A stretch of 64,000 bases of DNA from Malurus cyaneus samueli. Its lineage: Eukaryota; Chordata; Aves; Passeriformes; Maluridae. The stretch is taken from positions 2,186,217 through 2,250,216 of the forward strand of contig VKON01000103.1 of NCBI GenBank assembly GCA_009741485.1. Reading direction: 5' to 3'. Of this stretch, positions 13,700 through 24,720 are shown one piece after another. The notes below the pieces were generated by a model. That model was not told the DNA's origin. It saw nothing but the letters and a program-made list of their open reading frames with translations, and made no database searches. The position numbers were made by a program, and so were the translations under genes. Every line of letters starts with the position of its first letter. Within the stretch, counting starts at the first letter, position 1.

Positions 13700-13960
13700 T
13701 GAAATCTGTGAATTTAATTAATGCACTGTTTACCCGTTCTTCCAGATCATTAATAAAGATGTTAAATAAAACTGATCCTAATACCAATCCCTGTGGCAAT
13801 CTGCTAGCACCTCCCTTGTGCTGCTGCAATCTATTTATTTATAGCCCTTTAGCCACTATTCAGCCATGTGATAGTCCTCCAAGCAAGCCAATTTTAGGGT
13901 TTTGAAAAGGGATTGTGTCACATTTTGCCAAAGTCTGGGTTGATACAATCTACTATATTA
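13700..13960 (-). repeat. ancient CR1 LINE fragment (reverse transcriptase part)
   Basis: The plus strand reads 'cattaataaagatgttaaa' followed by 'actgatcctaataccaatccc', then a decayed match to the familiar CR1 segment encoding the later part of the reverse transcriptase, and ends near 'gtgtcacattttgcca...gtctgg'. In CR1 this text is the complement of the coding strand, so the element is on the minus strand. It is heavily diverged, with no usable frame. The open frame at 13699-13905 is an artefact. Confidence 0.75.
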
Positions 13961-14924
13961 TTTTAATCTACTGACTTGGCTGAATTTAATATACGTACAA
14001 AAATTAAATGTGATGAAATAGAGCTGTGGTTTTGGGAGCACTTTGAGATCTTGGCAGCTGAGCAGCTATAATTCTCCTTTCTTAGTTGCATTACACCTCC
14101 TCCACCCCACCCACCCCCACCCCAGTTTCACCATAATTTTATTCTGTGCTGCATTTAGATTTACTAGGAGATGAGCCTCAGTATTGCTCCGTAATTCAGT
14201 GTACTGATCAGTGTTCCTCACTGCTTCTCCAGGATTTGATTTTAAATACAAAACTACTACAGATGGAAATGTTCTGTTAGCATTTCAACTTATGAATTGT
14301 CTATTGCTCATCTGCAGTTATCATTTTGTTATTTTGTCATTTGTATATCTACAAAATATAAGTATACATATGCCTATTTGAAATTTTATTCACCTGTTTG
14401 CAAAAGCAACAGTAAACTCGTGCCTTGAAATTAAGTGCACACTTCCATCCTTCTGAAATTCTTATGGTTTATCTGTTTGCTTGAGTTCAACGTGGGTTTA
14501 AGTGCTTTCTTGCTGTGCAGCTTGGGGTTATGTATCATTTGGTTAATAGCACACACTGAATTTGTATTTCATTCCAATTCGAAGATATTTTAAAGTGGAA
14601 TAGGAAAAATTTTGTGCTTCACAACTTTTCCATTTATATTGTGTGCTTCAATATAAACTTGGATAACAAGTGGTGTCATCAGCAACTGAGTGAAACCAAT
14701 CTTGGGAGATTTCACTTTCCCTGACTGTGTTTGGCTTGATTTTATAAGCTCTGTGCAAAACCCCATTGTTCCTCTATAAATTTAGTGTGGAGAATTCGTT
14801 TATCCCACCTTGGCTCTGCAAATCACCACTGAATGGTCACATCTAAGAGAAGAAAAGGTGTTAAAATATGGGTCACAGGCCTGACCTAAGGCTGTGCTAA
14901 CCCAGAGCTGTAGGAACCCAAAAG
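13961..14924 (+). other. MPPED2: intron between CR1 fragments
   Basis: Unique AT-rich intron. Its one striking element is the C-run cluster at 14105-14123, described separately. I see nothing else in it. Confidence 0.8.
14105..14123 (-). other. canonical G-quadruplex motif on minus strand
   Basis: The plus strand has C runs of 4, 3, 5 and 4 separated by single A residues. The minus strand therefore has four G runs with one-base T loops, the most stable class of predicted parallel quadruplex. It sits on the transcription template strand of MPPED2. Confidence 0.8.
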
Positions 14925-15055
14925 CCAGTCCCAAAGAGGTGGCAGATGCCCCATCCCTGGAGATATTCAAAGCCAGCTTGGATGGAGCCCTGAGCAACCT
15001 GTTGAAGATATTTGTGCTCATTGCAGAGGTGTTGGATTTATTATTAGTTTTAGTA
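14925..15055 (+). repeat. CR1 LINE 3' UTR fragment
   Basis: The segment includes 'gccccatccctggagatatt', 'gatggagccctgagcaacct' and 'gctcattgcagaggtgttgg'. These are the well-known CR1 3' UTR phrases (catccctggagacattcaag, ggctctgagcaacctg, ttcattgcaggggagttgga). It breaks off before the usual 'gatgacctttaaaggtccc' and tail. Orientation is plus. The minus-strand open frame covering it (14800-15249) is antisense to the repeat and not a gene. Confidence 0.9.
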
Positions 15056-16533
15056 TGGGATCTATACAAACTGGTGCAGGCTGTAAAAAGTGGAGCAGAA
15101 TTTTTAAAGCTTGTTTGCATCCTGCTGGGCAGCAGGAGGAACATGGGAGTGCCAGAAGGATGGAGCATGGGGTGAGGGGACAGGACAAGGGAGTCCCAGC
15201 TCTTCAAGGTGCAGGAAATAACCAGCTTTTTTTCCTTTAATTTCTCCATCTACAAAACAAGACTAGTAACAGTTCCATGATTGCCATTTCAGAGCATGAA
15301 ACACTTGGAAAGTGCCAAGTATTGTCGTTAGCTTATTTTTAGTGAGGTGATCCAGCAAGGCCCTAAGCAAATTCAAGCCTTTCTTCCTTGAATGATTTCA
15401 GAGGAGCCAGAGGGAGTGTTTGCCCCTTGAAGTTTGTGTATTTGCCGGGGTACTTGGCTGGATCATTGCCCTGGAAAGCTAAGTAGGTGTCTATTTTTTG
15501 CAGGATAAGAAGGGGCGTATTTGAGATACTGTTGAAGTGCAATAGATAGCTGTGCTACTTGAAGTGGGAGCTGATAACGTGTGATTTCAGGACACTTGAA
15601 GACCTCTTCTCCAAAAGAGGGAGGTTAATAAAAGCTGTGCTCTGAGTTTGCTGCCTGAAATGTCTGTTTTGGGATGGTAAATGCATCGCTCATTAAGGAT
15701 TAAGTTATTAAGAAAGGTTAAAAGAATGCAAGCAGGCTTCAGATGGAGGCAGGGAAATCCATCTGATGGTGTTTGTTAAAAATGCTGTGCTCTCCTGTTG
15801 CTGTCCAACCCCAGCAATGGTGGGGAGAAACTTTCCCCAGGCTGAGCCTGTGCATCAAAACTTCTCCTGAGGCAGAGATGACAAAGACCTGGACGATCCC
15901 AGCCTTCCTCTCCCCACCCCAAACTCCAAGTCCAGCCCCTTGGTTTCCCACACAAACGCTTATTTTTTCAATAAAAACCCACCTTGGCACTGATTATCTA
16001 CGGGGAAGATTCGGAGACCTCAGAGGAATTTGGGGTGGGCCACAAAGGAAGAAACACACCTTTGTACTCCACAAAATAATACAAATATTCATTCCTACCC
16101 ACTAATAACCACCTCCTGCTCTTTATTTCACATCAGGCTAAGAGCAGAAGATTCAGTCTTCAATGAAAGGCATTTCCCAGGTATTTGAGAAGAGAGTCTC
16201 GGTGGTGAAAGCCGATCCTGCTTCTTACCTTCTCTCAAAAGCAGTGTTGAAATGTAGGTCCTGTTATTGTATATTTATTCAGGCATCAATCACAATCAAA
16301 CCTCTGGGAGGGCATTGTAATCCTATTTTTATCAGCTCCTTCCTGTCCAACAGACAGTTAAAACAGCACGAGTAGGGGTCGCAAATATCTTAATGGCTCG
16401 GGTTCCCAGAGATATCGGTGACCAGAGGAAGAGTTTTGCTGAAATTTCTTCCTGAGCTGATAAGGTGGATAAACAGGGCTGAGGTGCAGGGTGAGGGCAC
16501 GTTGTGGGAAGTGCAGAGGGATGAGGCACATGG
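15056..16533 (+). other. MPPED2: intron, unique sequence
   Basis: No gene, known repeat or strong motif seen. The open frames at 15773-16105 plus and 15739-15990 minus overlap each other and have no recognisable product. Confidence 0.75.
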
Positions 16534-16973
16534 AAAAACCTCAGGAACGCGTGGAAATAAACCCCTTTTCCAAACAGTAGCGTTTCTCCTTTTTTATTGG
16601 GTCAAGCCTAAGTGTTTTTTATAAAAAACCTAAAAAACTTCAGGAGCACATGGAAATAAACCCCTTTTCCGAACAGTAGAGTTTCTCCTTTTTTTATTGG
16701 GTCAAGCCTAAGTGTTTTTTATAAAAAACCTAAAAAACCTCAGGAGCACATGGAAATAAACCCCTTTTCTGAACAGTAGCGTTTCTCTTTTTTATTGGGT
16801 CAAGCCCCAGTGTTTTTGTAAAAAACCTCAGGAGCACATGGAAATAAACCCCTTTTCCAAACAGTAGCGTTTCTCTTTTTTGTTGGGTCAAGCCTAAGTG
16901 TTTTTTATAAAAATCCTAAAAAACCTCAGGACCACATGGAAATAAACCCCTTTTCCAAACAGTTGCGTTCCTG
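16534..16973. repeat. minisatellite, ~100-bp unit, about 4.4 copies
   Basis: Tandem copies begin near 16534, 16632, 16732, 16820 and 16918. Each carries 'catggaaataaaccccttt', 'aacagtagcgtttctc' and 'ttgggtcaagcctaagtg', then a T-rich and A-rich hinge (gttttttataaaaaacctaa). One unit is ~88 bp because it lost about 10 bp of the hinge; the last is partial and ends at 'cagttgcgttcctgg'. Copies differ at only a few sites each, so the array is young or homogenised. Every unit contains an AATAAA hexamer (aaataaacc) in the MPPED2 sense orientation. Confidence 0.95.
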
Positions 16974-17236
16974 GCATTTGAAATGGCATTCCACCGTATT
17001 TTTAATTCAATTTTTGGTTGTTAATTATTCCAGTTGTGTATTCCAAAATACCCTTTCCCATGGAAACTTATTTAAAACAATTTGTGCGAGAAAGCAGCCA
17101 ATCAGTAACGTCTAAAATATTTTTGGAGACTGAAAATGCCTTTTGCCAGTGATGAAAGAGGAGAGATATCAAAGTTCTTCCATCATGAATAGTGAAAACC
17201 AGCAACAAATAATACTGAGCTAAAGCTATTCACAGG

Positions 17237-17330
17237 TTGACAGGGTGGTGGTTGGTCGTAGCTTGGACTTGATGAGCTCAAAGGACTTCTCCAGCCTAAT
17301 TTATTCTGTGATTCTGTGATTCTGTCACAG
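17237..17330 (+). repeat. CR1 LINE 3' end with octamer tail
   Basis: The sequence 'gcttggacttgatgagctca' is followed by 'aaggacttctccagcctaat', then a tail of three attctgtg-type 8-mers ending at tctgtcac. This is the standard 3' terminus of bird CR1 (ttggacttgatgatctcaaaggtc ... attctatg repeats). Orientation is plus. It is 5'-truncated, as most CR1 copies are. Confidence 0.95.
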
Positions 17331-20300
17331 GCACTGGCCTTTCATACAGGAGCATCATGCTGAACTGTGCATTGAAAACCTTAGATAATCAGAATTTTGT
17401 CACAGCTGACCTTACAACATGGGCAATTAGATCTTTCTGTCTGAGGTTAGTTCAGGAAGAAATTCTGCCCACTTACAGTAATACAGGTTTTTCTTTTGTT
17501 GCTGTTCTTAACTATCCTTTCAAGGAGTATTAATCATTTCTGGAGGTGTGGTGTGTGAGTTAATTTGAAAGTTGGTCTGACTTTTTTTTTTTCCTCTTCA
17601 AGTGACAAGAAGGTGAATATCGGCGTGAGCAAAGATGTTATTCTAGTTGGAATAAATAGTGGGGGTGGAGTGGGTTGTGACTTTCATATCAGCTTAATAA
17701 TATTGCACTTTCTTCTCACCTCACCCTGATGGTTATATTTCAGGTGAATTCATTTTTACCACAGCAAAAGCTGACAAAAAAGGGCAAATTTTGTGAAGGA
17801 ACAGAAACTCCTCATTTTAATATTCTGTCCCAGCAACAAAATTTTTTTCATTGGTGTGGTGATTCCATAAAACAAAAGGTGGCAGAGCAGCTCAGGGAGC
17901 TCTGTTGGGGCTCCTGGCCAGACACAGTCCCTGGGGAGCTGTGCACAGGGGGAAAAACTGATCTTAAAAATCAAAGTAAAGTTTGCACGTTGTGGTTTCT
18001 ATGCTTGATTTCTCACATATGCCATGAGGTTGCTGGAATAAAATGGACGAGTCCATTCTGCAAACTGTGGTGTGAAAAATTTCCCTTGTTCCCTTGGATG
18101 AGGGTCAGTAATTGTGTGTTTGTGGAAGCATGATCTTGGGTCTGTTCCTGCTCCCTCACTGTGTTTTCACCATTCTTATCGACTCTTTTATGCTCATTCT
18201 ATGGGGATTTTATGTAAATAATAAATAACATGCCACTAATACTTTGTGTAAAATTTTCCTGGCTCTAAAGAAGAGAATTGCTTTGTAAGCAAAGCGTGGT
18301 CCAGAGCTTATTTCCATCTTTCCACTGACTTCCGTGAGCATTTTGTCTAGTCTTTCTGATTCCACCTTTATGGATTTCCAATGTTTCAGTACCCTTGTCA
18401 TTAATGAAATGTGTTTTGCAATAACTCTGCAGTAAATGTCTTGCCAATACTCACCTCAATTAAATCTTGATACACTTTAAATCGTTGGGCAGACCTCGTC
18501 ACAGTGGGAGACAAAGTTCTGTAAATGACTGTCAGATCTGGGATGAGGAGACAGAGGAACCTTGTTCCCCCTCCCCAAGATAAACATGGACTCTGTTTTG
18601 ATATATTTTGCAGTCAAGCAAAAATTTCTGTATAAACCTTGCTTGTGTGCCTGGTTGTCCAGCTGAAGAAAGCCATTGTGCTTTTAGGATTTTGGTAAAT
18701 ACAAGTTTAAAGGTTAAATGGTCAATTATAAATCATGTAGAGTGGCAAAGTGCATTTATCCACGGGCACAGCTCTTGTGGGACAGCACAAGGGGGCTTTG
18801 GGCAAGGGGGTGGATTGCACTGGCTGTGCAATATTAATCCAAAGAAAATGGTTTCTGAGTCTGAACAGGACTGGACTCACAGGCTGCAGTGATTTTCAGG
18901 CTGGTAGTGCCAAATGAGACCTTTTTGGCTGTCTGATTTTGGGATCATGCTATAAAACATGGCACTTGTTATAAATAAATGTGCTGTTCATCATAATGAA
19001 CTATCAAATAATTACCCTATGTGAACTGCTTTTCATAATTTAGTATCTTTAAATATTCTAAAAAGTATATGTGCTCCCATGAATAGTATGAGCAGAAGGC
19101 CCTGATAATTAAGTCATTTTCTCTTTGGGAAGAATAGAATTACCATCTAAAATATTTATGGGAAATATCTCAATGACTGTACCAAGTTCAGTTTGAAATG
19201 ACCATTTCCTATAGCTTGAGTTCAACAGCAGTTTAAATATCTTTGCATAACATGAGGACAAGTTAAAAGTGTTATTGGTCTCTATTTTGTCATAAGTTCT
19301 ATTGTCAAGGATAAAATTTCCAAATGTATCAGAGAGAGAGAAGGTGAAAAAAGAGCAAAAAGGAAGACACCAGATTTTCAAATAAAGGAAACATCTGATT
19401 AGTAAAGGTTGGGATTGGAATGTAGAAAAGTTGAGCTAAAAACTAAGATGACCAGAAATTATGGTGCAGAGCTACAAAAATTGGCCTAGAGCTCACCAGA
19501 TGCATTTTTCAGCCCTATAACTTCTGACTGTGGTCCTCTGAGTCTCATCCAAAGCTCATTGAAGCCAATAGGATTTTCCCACTGATCTCAGTAAGCTTTA
19601 AATCATGTGTTTGATCCTGAAGTTCTTGGACAACAGATAAGAAAAATTTAAATACTGTGCTTGGAATTGTGCCTGACTCAGGGCTGAAGATTTACATTTT
19701 GAAATACAGCAGGCCTAACCATCTTGATGCCAGCTTGGGCATCTAAATAGCTAAAAAAAAGATATATTGGAGTCTCCAGATATGTAAGAATTTGAAAAAA
19801 GCCTTTGCTTTATGCCTGCAAAGGGCCCTCCATGCAGCTGTAGTCTGAAAAGTCATGTGAGTGCTGTATTTTCCACAGCATAGATATTTTTCAGCATTTC
19901 AGTCAATTATTTTAAGAACTTCCTTACATTGAGCAGGTTCGTTATGCAAATGAAAAGTAAAAGATTGGGGATGAAAATCAGCTCCCTCTGAAATCAGCAG
20001 CATTGGCTCCTCAGTAAAGACAAGATGTAATTTCAAAAGTTAGTTTAGAAGACAAGTTTGTCCCAATAAAGGCATGGGCAATAAAGTTTCTTAATAGAGG
20101 ACTAAATTAATAGAGGATGTTTTTAATTCTGACTGCTTTTCAGCTGTTACTTGTTGGAGATGTAAACATAACTTATCAAAGCAGTATGAGAAATTCCTCT
20201 GAATTTTTAAAAACAATGGAAACCTCAAATTATTTTAATTCTAACAAGAAATTGTTTTTCAATTTTTGCTTGTGTTTGTGCAAATACAATCATGCCTTAG

Positions 20301-23300
20301 GAAGGCAGATGGGAAGGCTAAGGGAAACATGTAATCCAAACACCACCTTTATAATAAACTTATTTATAATGTGGGTTGAAGAAGAGAGCTTTTTAAGTTA
20401 AATTGTGTGGACTTGAAAGCATCAATGCTGAATATTTTATGTGAAGCTTGTCAAGGGCCCTTACTAAAATAGCTTAAAAGCAGTATCACAGTTGCCTTCT
20501 TATAAGCACTGCACACAAGAAACATGCTGAAGGGTTTTCAATATTGCCAGAAGTTGATACATATATTTTTTTAGGTGTCAGATTTTATATGCTGTATATA
20601 AACGTGCATGCTCATGTGAACAAACACCTATCCCCCCACATTTTTGCAGAGGCTTTCTTTTATATAATGGATGATGTCCCTTAAGGTACAGGAAATTTTT
20701 GGTTTGGGGGTTGGAGGCTTGATAGGTTTGGGTTTTTTTTTATTTAAAAGTTACAGGTTTTTTTTCTGTGTGCATTTATAGAGATATTGGCTTAGAATGT
20801 AGAAGATGTTGAGGCATCTCTTTAAAAACCTTTCCTGCAGTTTTTTTGTTTGGTTTTTAAAGAGTATTTCATTCGTGCCTACTGAATGAGAACTTTCTGA
20901 GGAAAGTTTTGTAAGCACTGGAGTATTGTATAAACTGAAGTCACCATCCCAGCAGTTTTCCCTTCCCCCTTTTTTCTCTCAGCTGGAGCAAGGGAATGAT
21001 GAGCTGAGGAAATGGCTCTGGCTATGGGTCCCCAGGGGGCAGGTGGAACCTCCTGCATCCCTGCAAGAGGAACGTTTCATATGGATCCCACTGCGCTCTG
21101 AAAATAAATCCCCAAAATATGGCATAACTCTCTCGTGTCATCTCAGTCATGCAAGATCCTGGCCATCTGGGGCCCCAGTTTTGTACTTTTAAAGGAAAGA
21201 GTTGTACAGATTTACTTCTCCAGGGGAATGTAGCAAAAATATGGTGCAGAACTGGATTTCCACCCCACCTTCTGCTAAAAAGTTTATTTGCTAATGCTTA
21301 TAAAAGAGATCATGGTGACCTGTGGGTTTTATTGTGCTAGTCAAAATGATTTCTTCTGCTGATAAAGGCAGGAGGAGGCTGAGTAACAGCCTGTATAACA
21401 GCAGAGCCTTATAAAGAGGATAGCATGTGAACTTTAAAAGTGGAGGTTGCTAATAGAAATGTACCTTTTCATGTCTTCTGTGCTCTCAGGTGGGTTTTTT
21501 TTGTTTTTTTTTACCACTATCATCCAAGCCTCAGTCTATTAATCCACATAAAATATGTATTATGGCCACGTGACTTAATCTTCTGTATCCCAGGGTGTTT
21601 ATTGCTGTCAGTATGTTATAACCTGTGGTAGTAAAGTAAAAAAATATTTGCAAGATTTGACCCTCGGTGATGTTTTTTGAAAATGTGAGTGTGTATATAC
21701 ATGCATAGAAGGTTTTAACTCTATATTTCATCCTGCAGGAAGTCACATTACAGACTTTCTCCCTGTTACCATCAATACCAGGGAGTGGGCCAGGAGCCAG
21801 GGGCAAAAGTGAATTTTCACATTTGCCAGGCGTGGTTCATTGGAGAAAGCAGCTCTGTTTCTTTCCTGTGCCTTTGCTCATCTGTCATTGTGGCAATGCA
21901 TAGTGACATTTCAAACTGCCAGCATGGAAATAAGATAAAAAGTGCTTGGGACAACTGGGAAATTTCATTTAGGCAGAATGTCAGACCCTGGTCTCCAGTG
22001 AAAGTACTGTAGGTTTACCATGTCCAGCTTTGAGATATCATTTGATGTGAAATTAAATCAGAGGCCAGCCATGAACAGGAGAGCATTTGAGCCTGTTCAG
22101 TTTTAGTTTGTTGTACAATTCTGGTACTCCTGATCTCTGTGCCTTGCAGGAGTATCTTACAGTGGATAACCATCTATAGAGGTGTTTTGAAAGCATGATT
22201 CCCATGGAAATGGCTTTTAATTCCTTGCATTGCCTTGAAGTTTGAAAAGTTTGTTAAATCTGCAAAAACCTCATTGTTCTCACAGCAATGTTGCTTTGCA
22301 CAGTAACCTAAGGCTGATATTTCAGGACAAATAGGCACCAGCGTGGCTCCTGAATGGGTGAGTTACATGTATTCATAACTGCTCCATTCATTCCTCTGAC
22401 ATGGAAAAAAAAAGGGTAGGGCTGCTTTCATCCGGCTGCCAGCCCTTTTATCTCTAAAGAATCAAATTTCAGGAAACCTTTCTGCCTAGGTCACAATTTG
22501 AAAGGGTCTTGTAATATTTTAAAAGTTTAACATCTTAATGCTCATAATTTTGAGGAGAACGTTGCTTTTCCCACTGAGAAGGCAAAACAAAGCAGGCCCC
22601 CAAAACAAAAGGGAAACAAATGAAAAAAAAACCTAAAGCAAAACACAGGTTTGGAGACATGGGGCTGAGTAAAAATGTGTTTAGTGTTACTTCACTTCCT
22701 ACTATTGAGGGCAGCACATTGTTAGAGCTGATGCAGTGTTTATACACATTGTGGTTATGGCTGTAGTCGGGGCTATTGTTGAAGGATGTTATACAGACAT
22801 TTATCATGGTATGTCAGTAAACCCATTGTAAAAATGTCCTAGTAGTTAAATGAGGCTTAGATTTAATGAGGCTGTAAGAAAGGGCCATTTTTTAATCATA
22901 CTGTAAATAAGGTTCCTGTAGCAATGTCATTGGGATTAACGTGCAGGTTTTCTTTTGTTTCAAAATGAGAGCGATATCTCCATGAAGTTAGGCTGGCATT
23001 TTAGGAATACACTCTTACAAAGCCTTTGAAGCAGGAGATTTTTGGAAATACTTTGACAGTGTTTGTAAAAGAAGGTGTGACATTACAAAAAAATTCAGAC
23101 CTCCCCTCCAACAAACAGTAGAATATAAGTAATAAAATCCTAAAACTAACAGAGTACCATGGTGATAGCTGAATAATACACTGTCAATGACAGAAAACCC
23201 TCTTCAGTACTTTCTTAAAAAACACTCAGCAGTCCCAAATTTTTGTGCAATTCCATTTGCTAATGGTGTACTGACTTTAGTGTTTTTAAGACCACTGCGG

Positions 23301-24107
23301 CTGAGAAATACAAAACCATTAAGATTTTACGCATCAACATTTATTTTTCTTGCAGCTGTGAAAGCAGACATCTAAAGCTCTAAAAGGTTCATTTCATTCC
23401 AGTTGTAGTACTGCTGGATTTAAGAGAAGGATCCAGACAATGGAGAAAAGAAAAAGATAATTCACGATGAGGATATTTGGAGCCAAAACCCCAATGGTTT
23501 TCCTTTTTCAGCAAGAAAAATTTTGACTCAGCTGGGGACTTGCATGCCCTTTTAATGTCCGAGGTTCCCCTTTGGCAACAAATTTCCTTTCAGCTGCTTA
23601 AACCTTTTTGGGGGCTTTGCTAGGGGTGTGATTCCATGTGCTTTATCCTGCAAGAGTATCTTCCTGCAGCTCTCTATTTAGAAGGCTATTTAATGTTAGC
23701 TCTCTATTCATTTGGAAATAATGGTGTTGGGGGGGGGAAAATAATTAAAATGGCTTCAGAAAGTGGTTAATTATAAAGCCTACCATGGCCTGAAGTATAA
23801 AATACACTGCAGACTGAGAAATCATGTAGGGGTGCATTACTAAAATAATTAATTTAAAATTTTACATATATCACCCACACAGCAAATGCCTTGGCTGCTG
23901 CTAAAATGAGTTCAGTGCCCTTCAAAAACTGAGCATCTCTTCTATCTCCCACTCACTCCCTTTTAGGCATCCCTGTTTTCTTCTTTACTCTGGGCATGCA
24001 TTTGGCGTTAAGAACATCAATTCTGGAGAAAAGCTTTGGGCAAGAAATGTGTTTATTTTGGCATTATCCCCGTGTTTGGTGTGGCCAGGGTGGGTTGAAC
24101 TCAAGAC
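17331..24107 (+). other. MPPED2: intron, largely unique
   Basis: Long unique stretch with no coding evidence. It includes an ancient palindromic repeat near 19.55 kb, an octamer site (atgcaaat, 19944-19951), and a T-rich site near 20.73-20.77 kb. All open frames are under 135 codons with no domain I recognise. Confidence 0.75.
19546..19605. repeat. ancient sauropsid palindromic repeat, copy 1
   Basis: The segment reads 'ccaaagctcattgaagccaa...cccactgatctcagtaagcttta'. Its two halves are imperfect reverse complements (aaagctcattgaagcca against gatctcagtaagcttt). It resembles an interspersed sequence frequent in turtles, crocodilians and birds (ccaaagcccattgaagtcaat...ttgacttcagtgggctttgg). 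A second copy lies at 43318-43372. Family name not assigned. Confidence 0.6.
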
Positions 24108-24720
24108 GTGCACAGACCCAACCTCTGCCTTTGCTGAGCTTCCTGCAGCTCCTGCATGGATCTTGGTTTTTTTTAAATGGATCATGGTTTTTTAAAATTT
24201 GCTTTTGAAGAATGTGTCTATCAAGGTTTGGATGCTGGCTAAAAGCCAGGCACTCACAACACCTGCTTATTCACTCTTCTTCACTACTATACTGGGTAGA
24301 GAAGAGCAAAGGGGAAAAAAAAACCAACAAAAAGGTTCATGAGTTGAGATAAGGAGCGGGGAGGAAATACTTGATGGACAAAATAGGCATTACTTAAATT
24401 ATTAAGTGAATTTATTACTAACAAAGTTAGAGGAGGAGAATGAGAAATAAAATACAACTTTCAGAGACACTGAGAGGTGCACAGACCCAACCTGTGCCTG
24501 TGCTGAGCTTCTTGCATGGATCTGGCTCAGACAGGCAAGCCAGATAGGAGTTAAATACTGCAAAAGGAGTTAAATACTGCAAAGCCTCACCTTTAAGTGC
24601 AGAAAAACAGCTGCTGGGTTTTGGTATCTGAGGGCAAGGGGTAGTTTGGTTTGGGTTTAGGGTTTTTTTTAAATTTTCTTTTGAAGAATGTGTCCTGTGC
24701 AGGTTCAGGGTCTGTACTCA
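24108..24720. repeat. local direct duplication
   Basis: A block starting 'gtgcacagacccaacctctg' at 24108 recurs at 24477 (gtgcacagacccaacctgtg), both continuing into a 'tgctgagctt' stretch and 'gcatggatct'. A second shared block, 'cttttgaagaatgtgtc', occurs near 24200 and again near 24678. The order is kept, so one segment of about 130 bp was duplicated about 370 bp downstream and later split by insertion. A separate 19-bp unit (aggagttaaatactgcaaa) is tandemly doubled at 24546-24583 inside it. Confidence 0.75.

Noticed and set aside
14800..15249. 149-codon minus-strand open frame
   Set aside because: It is antisense to a CR1 3' UTR fragment, so the open frame is repeat-derived.
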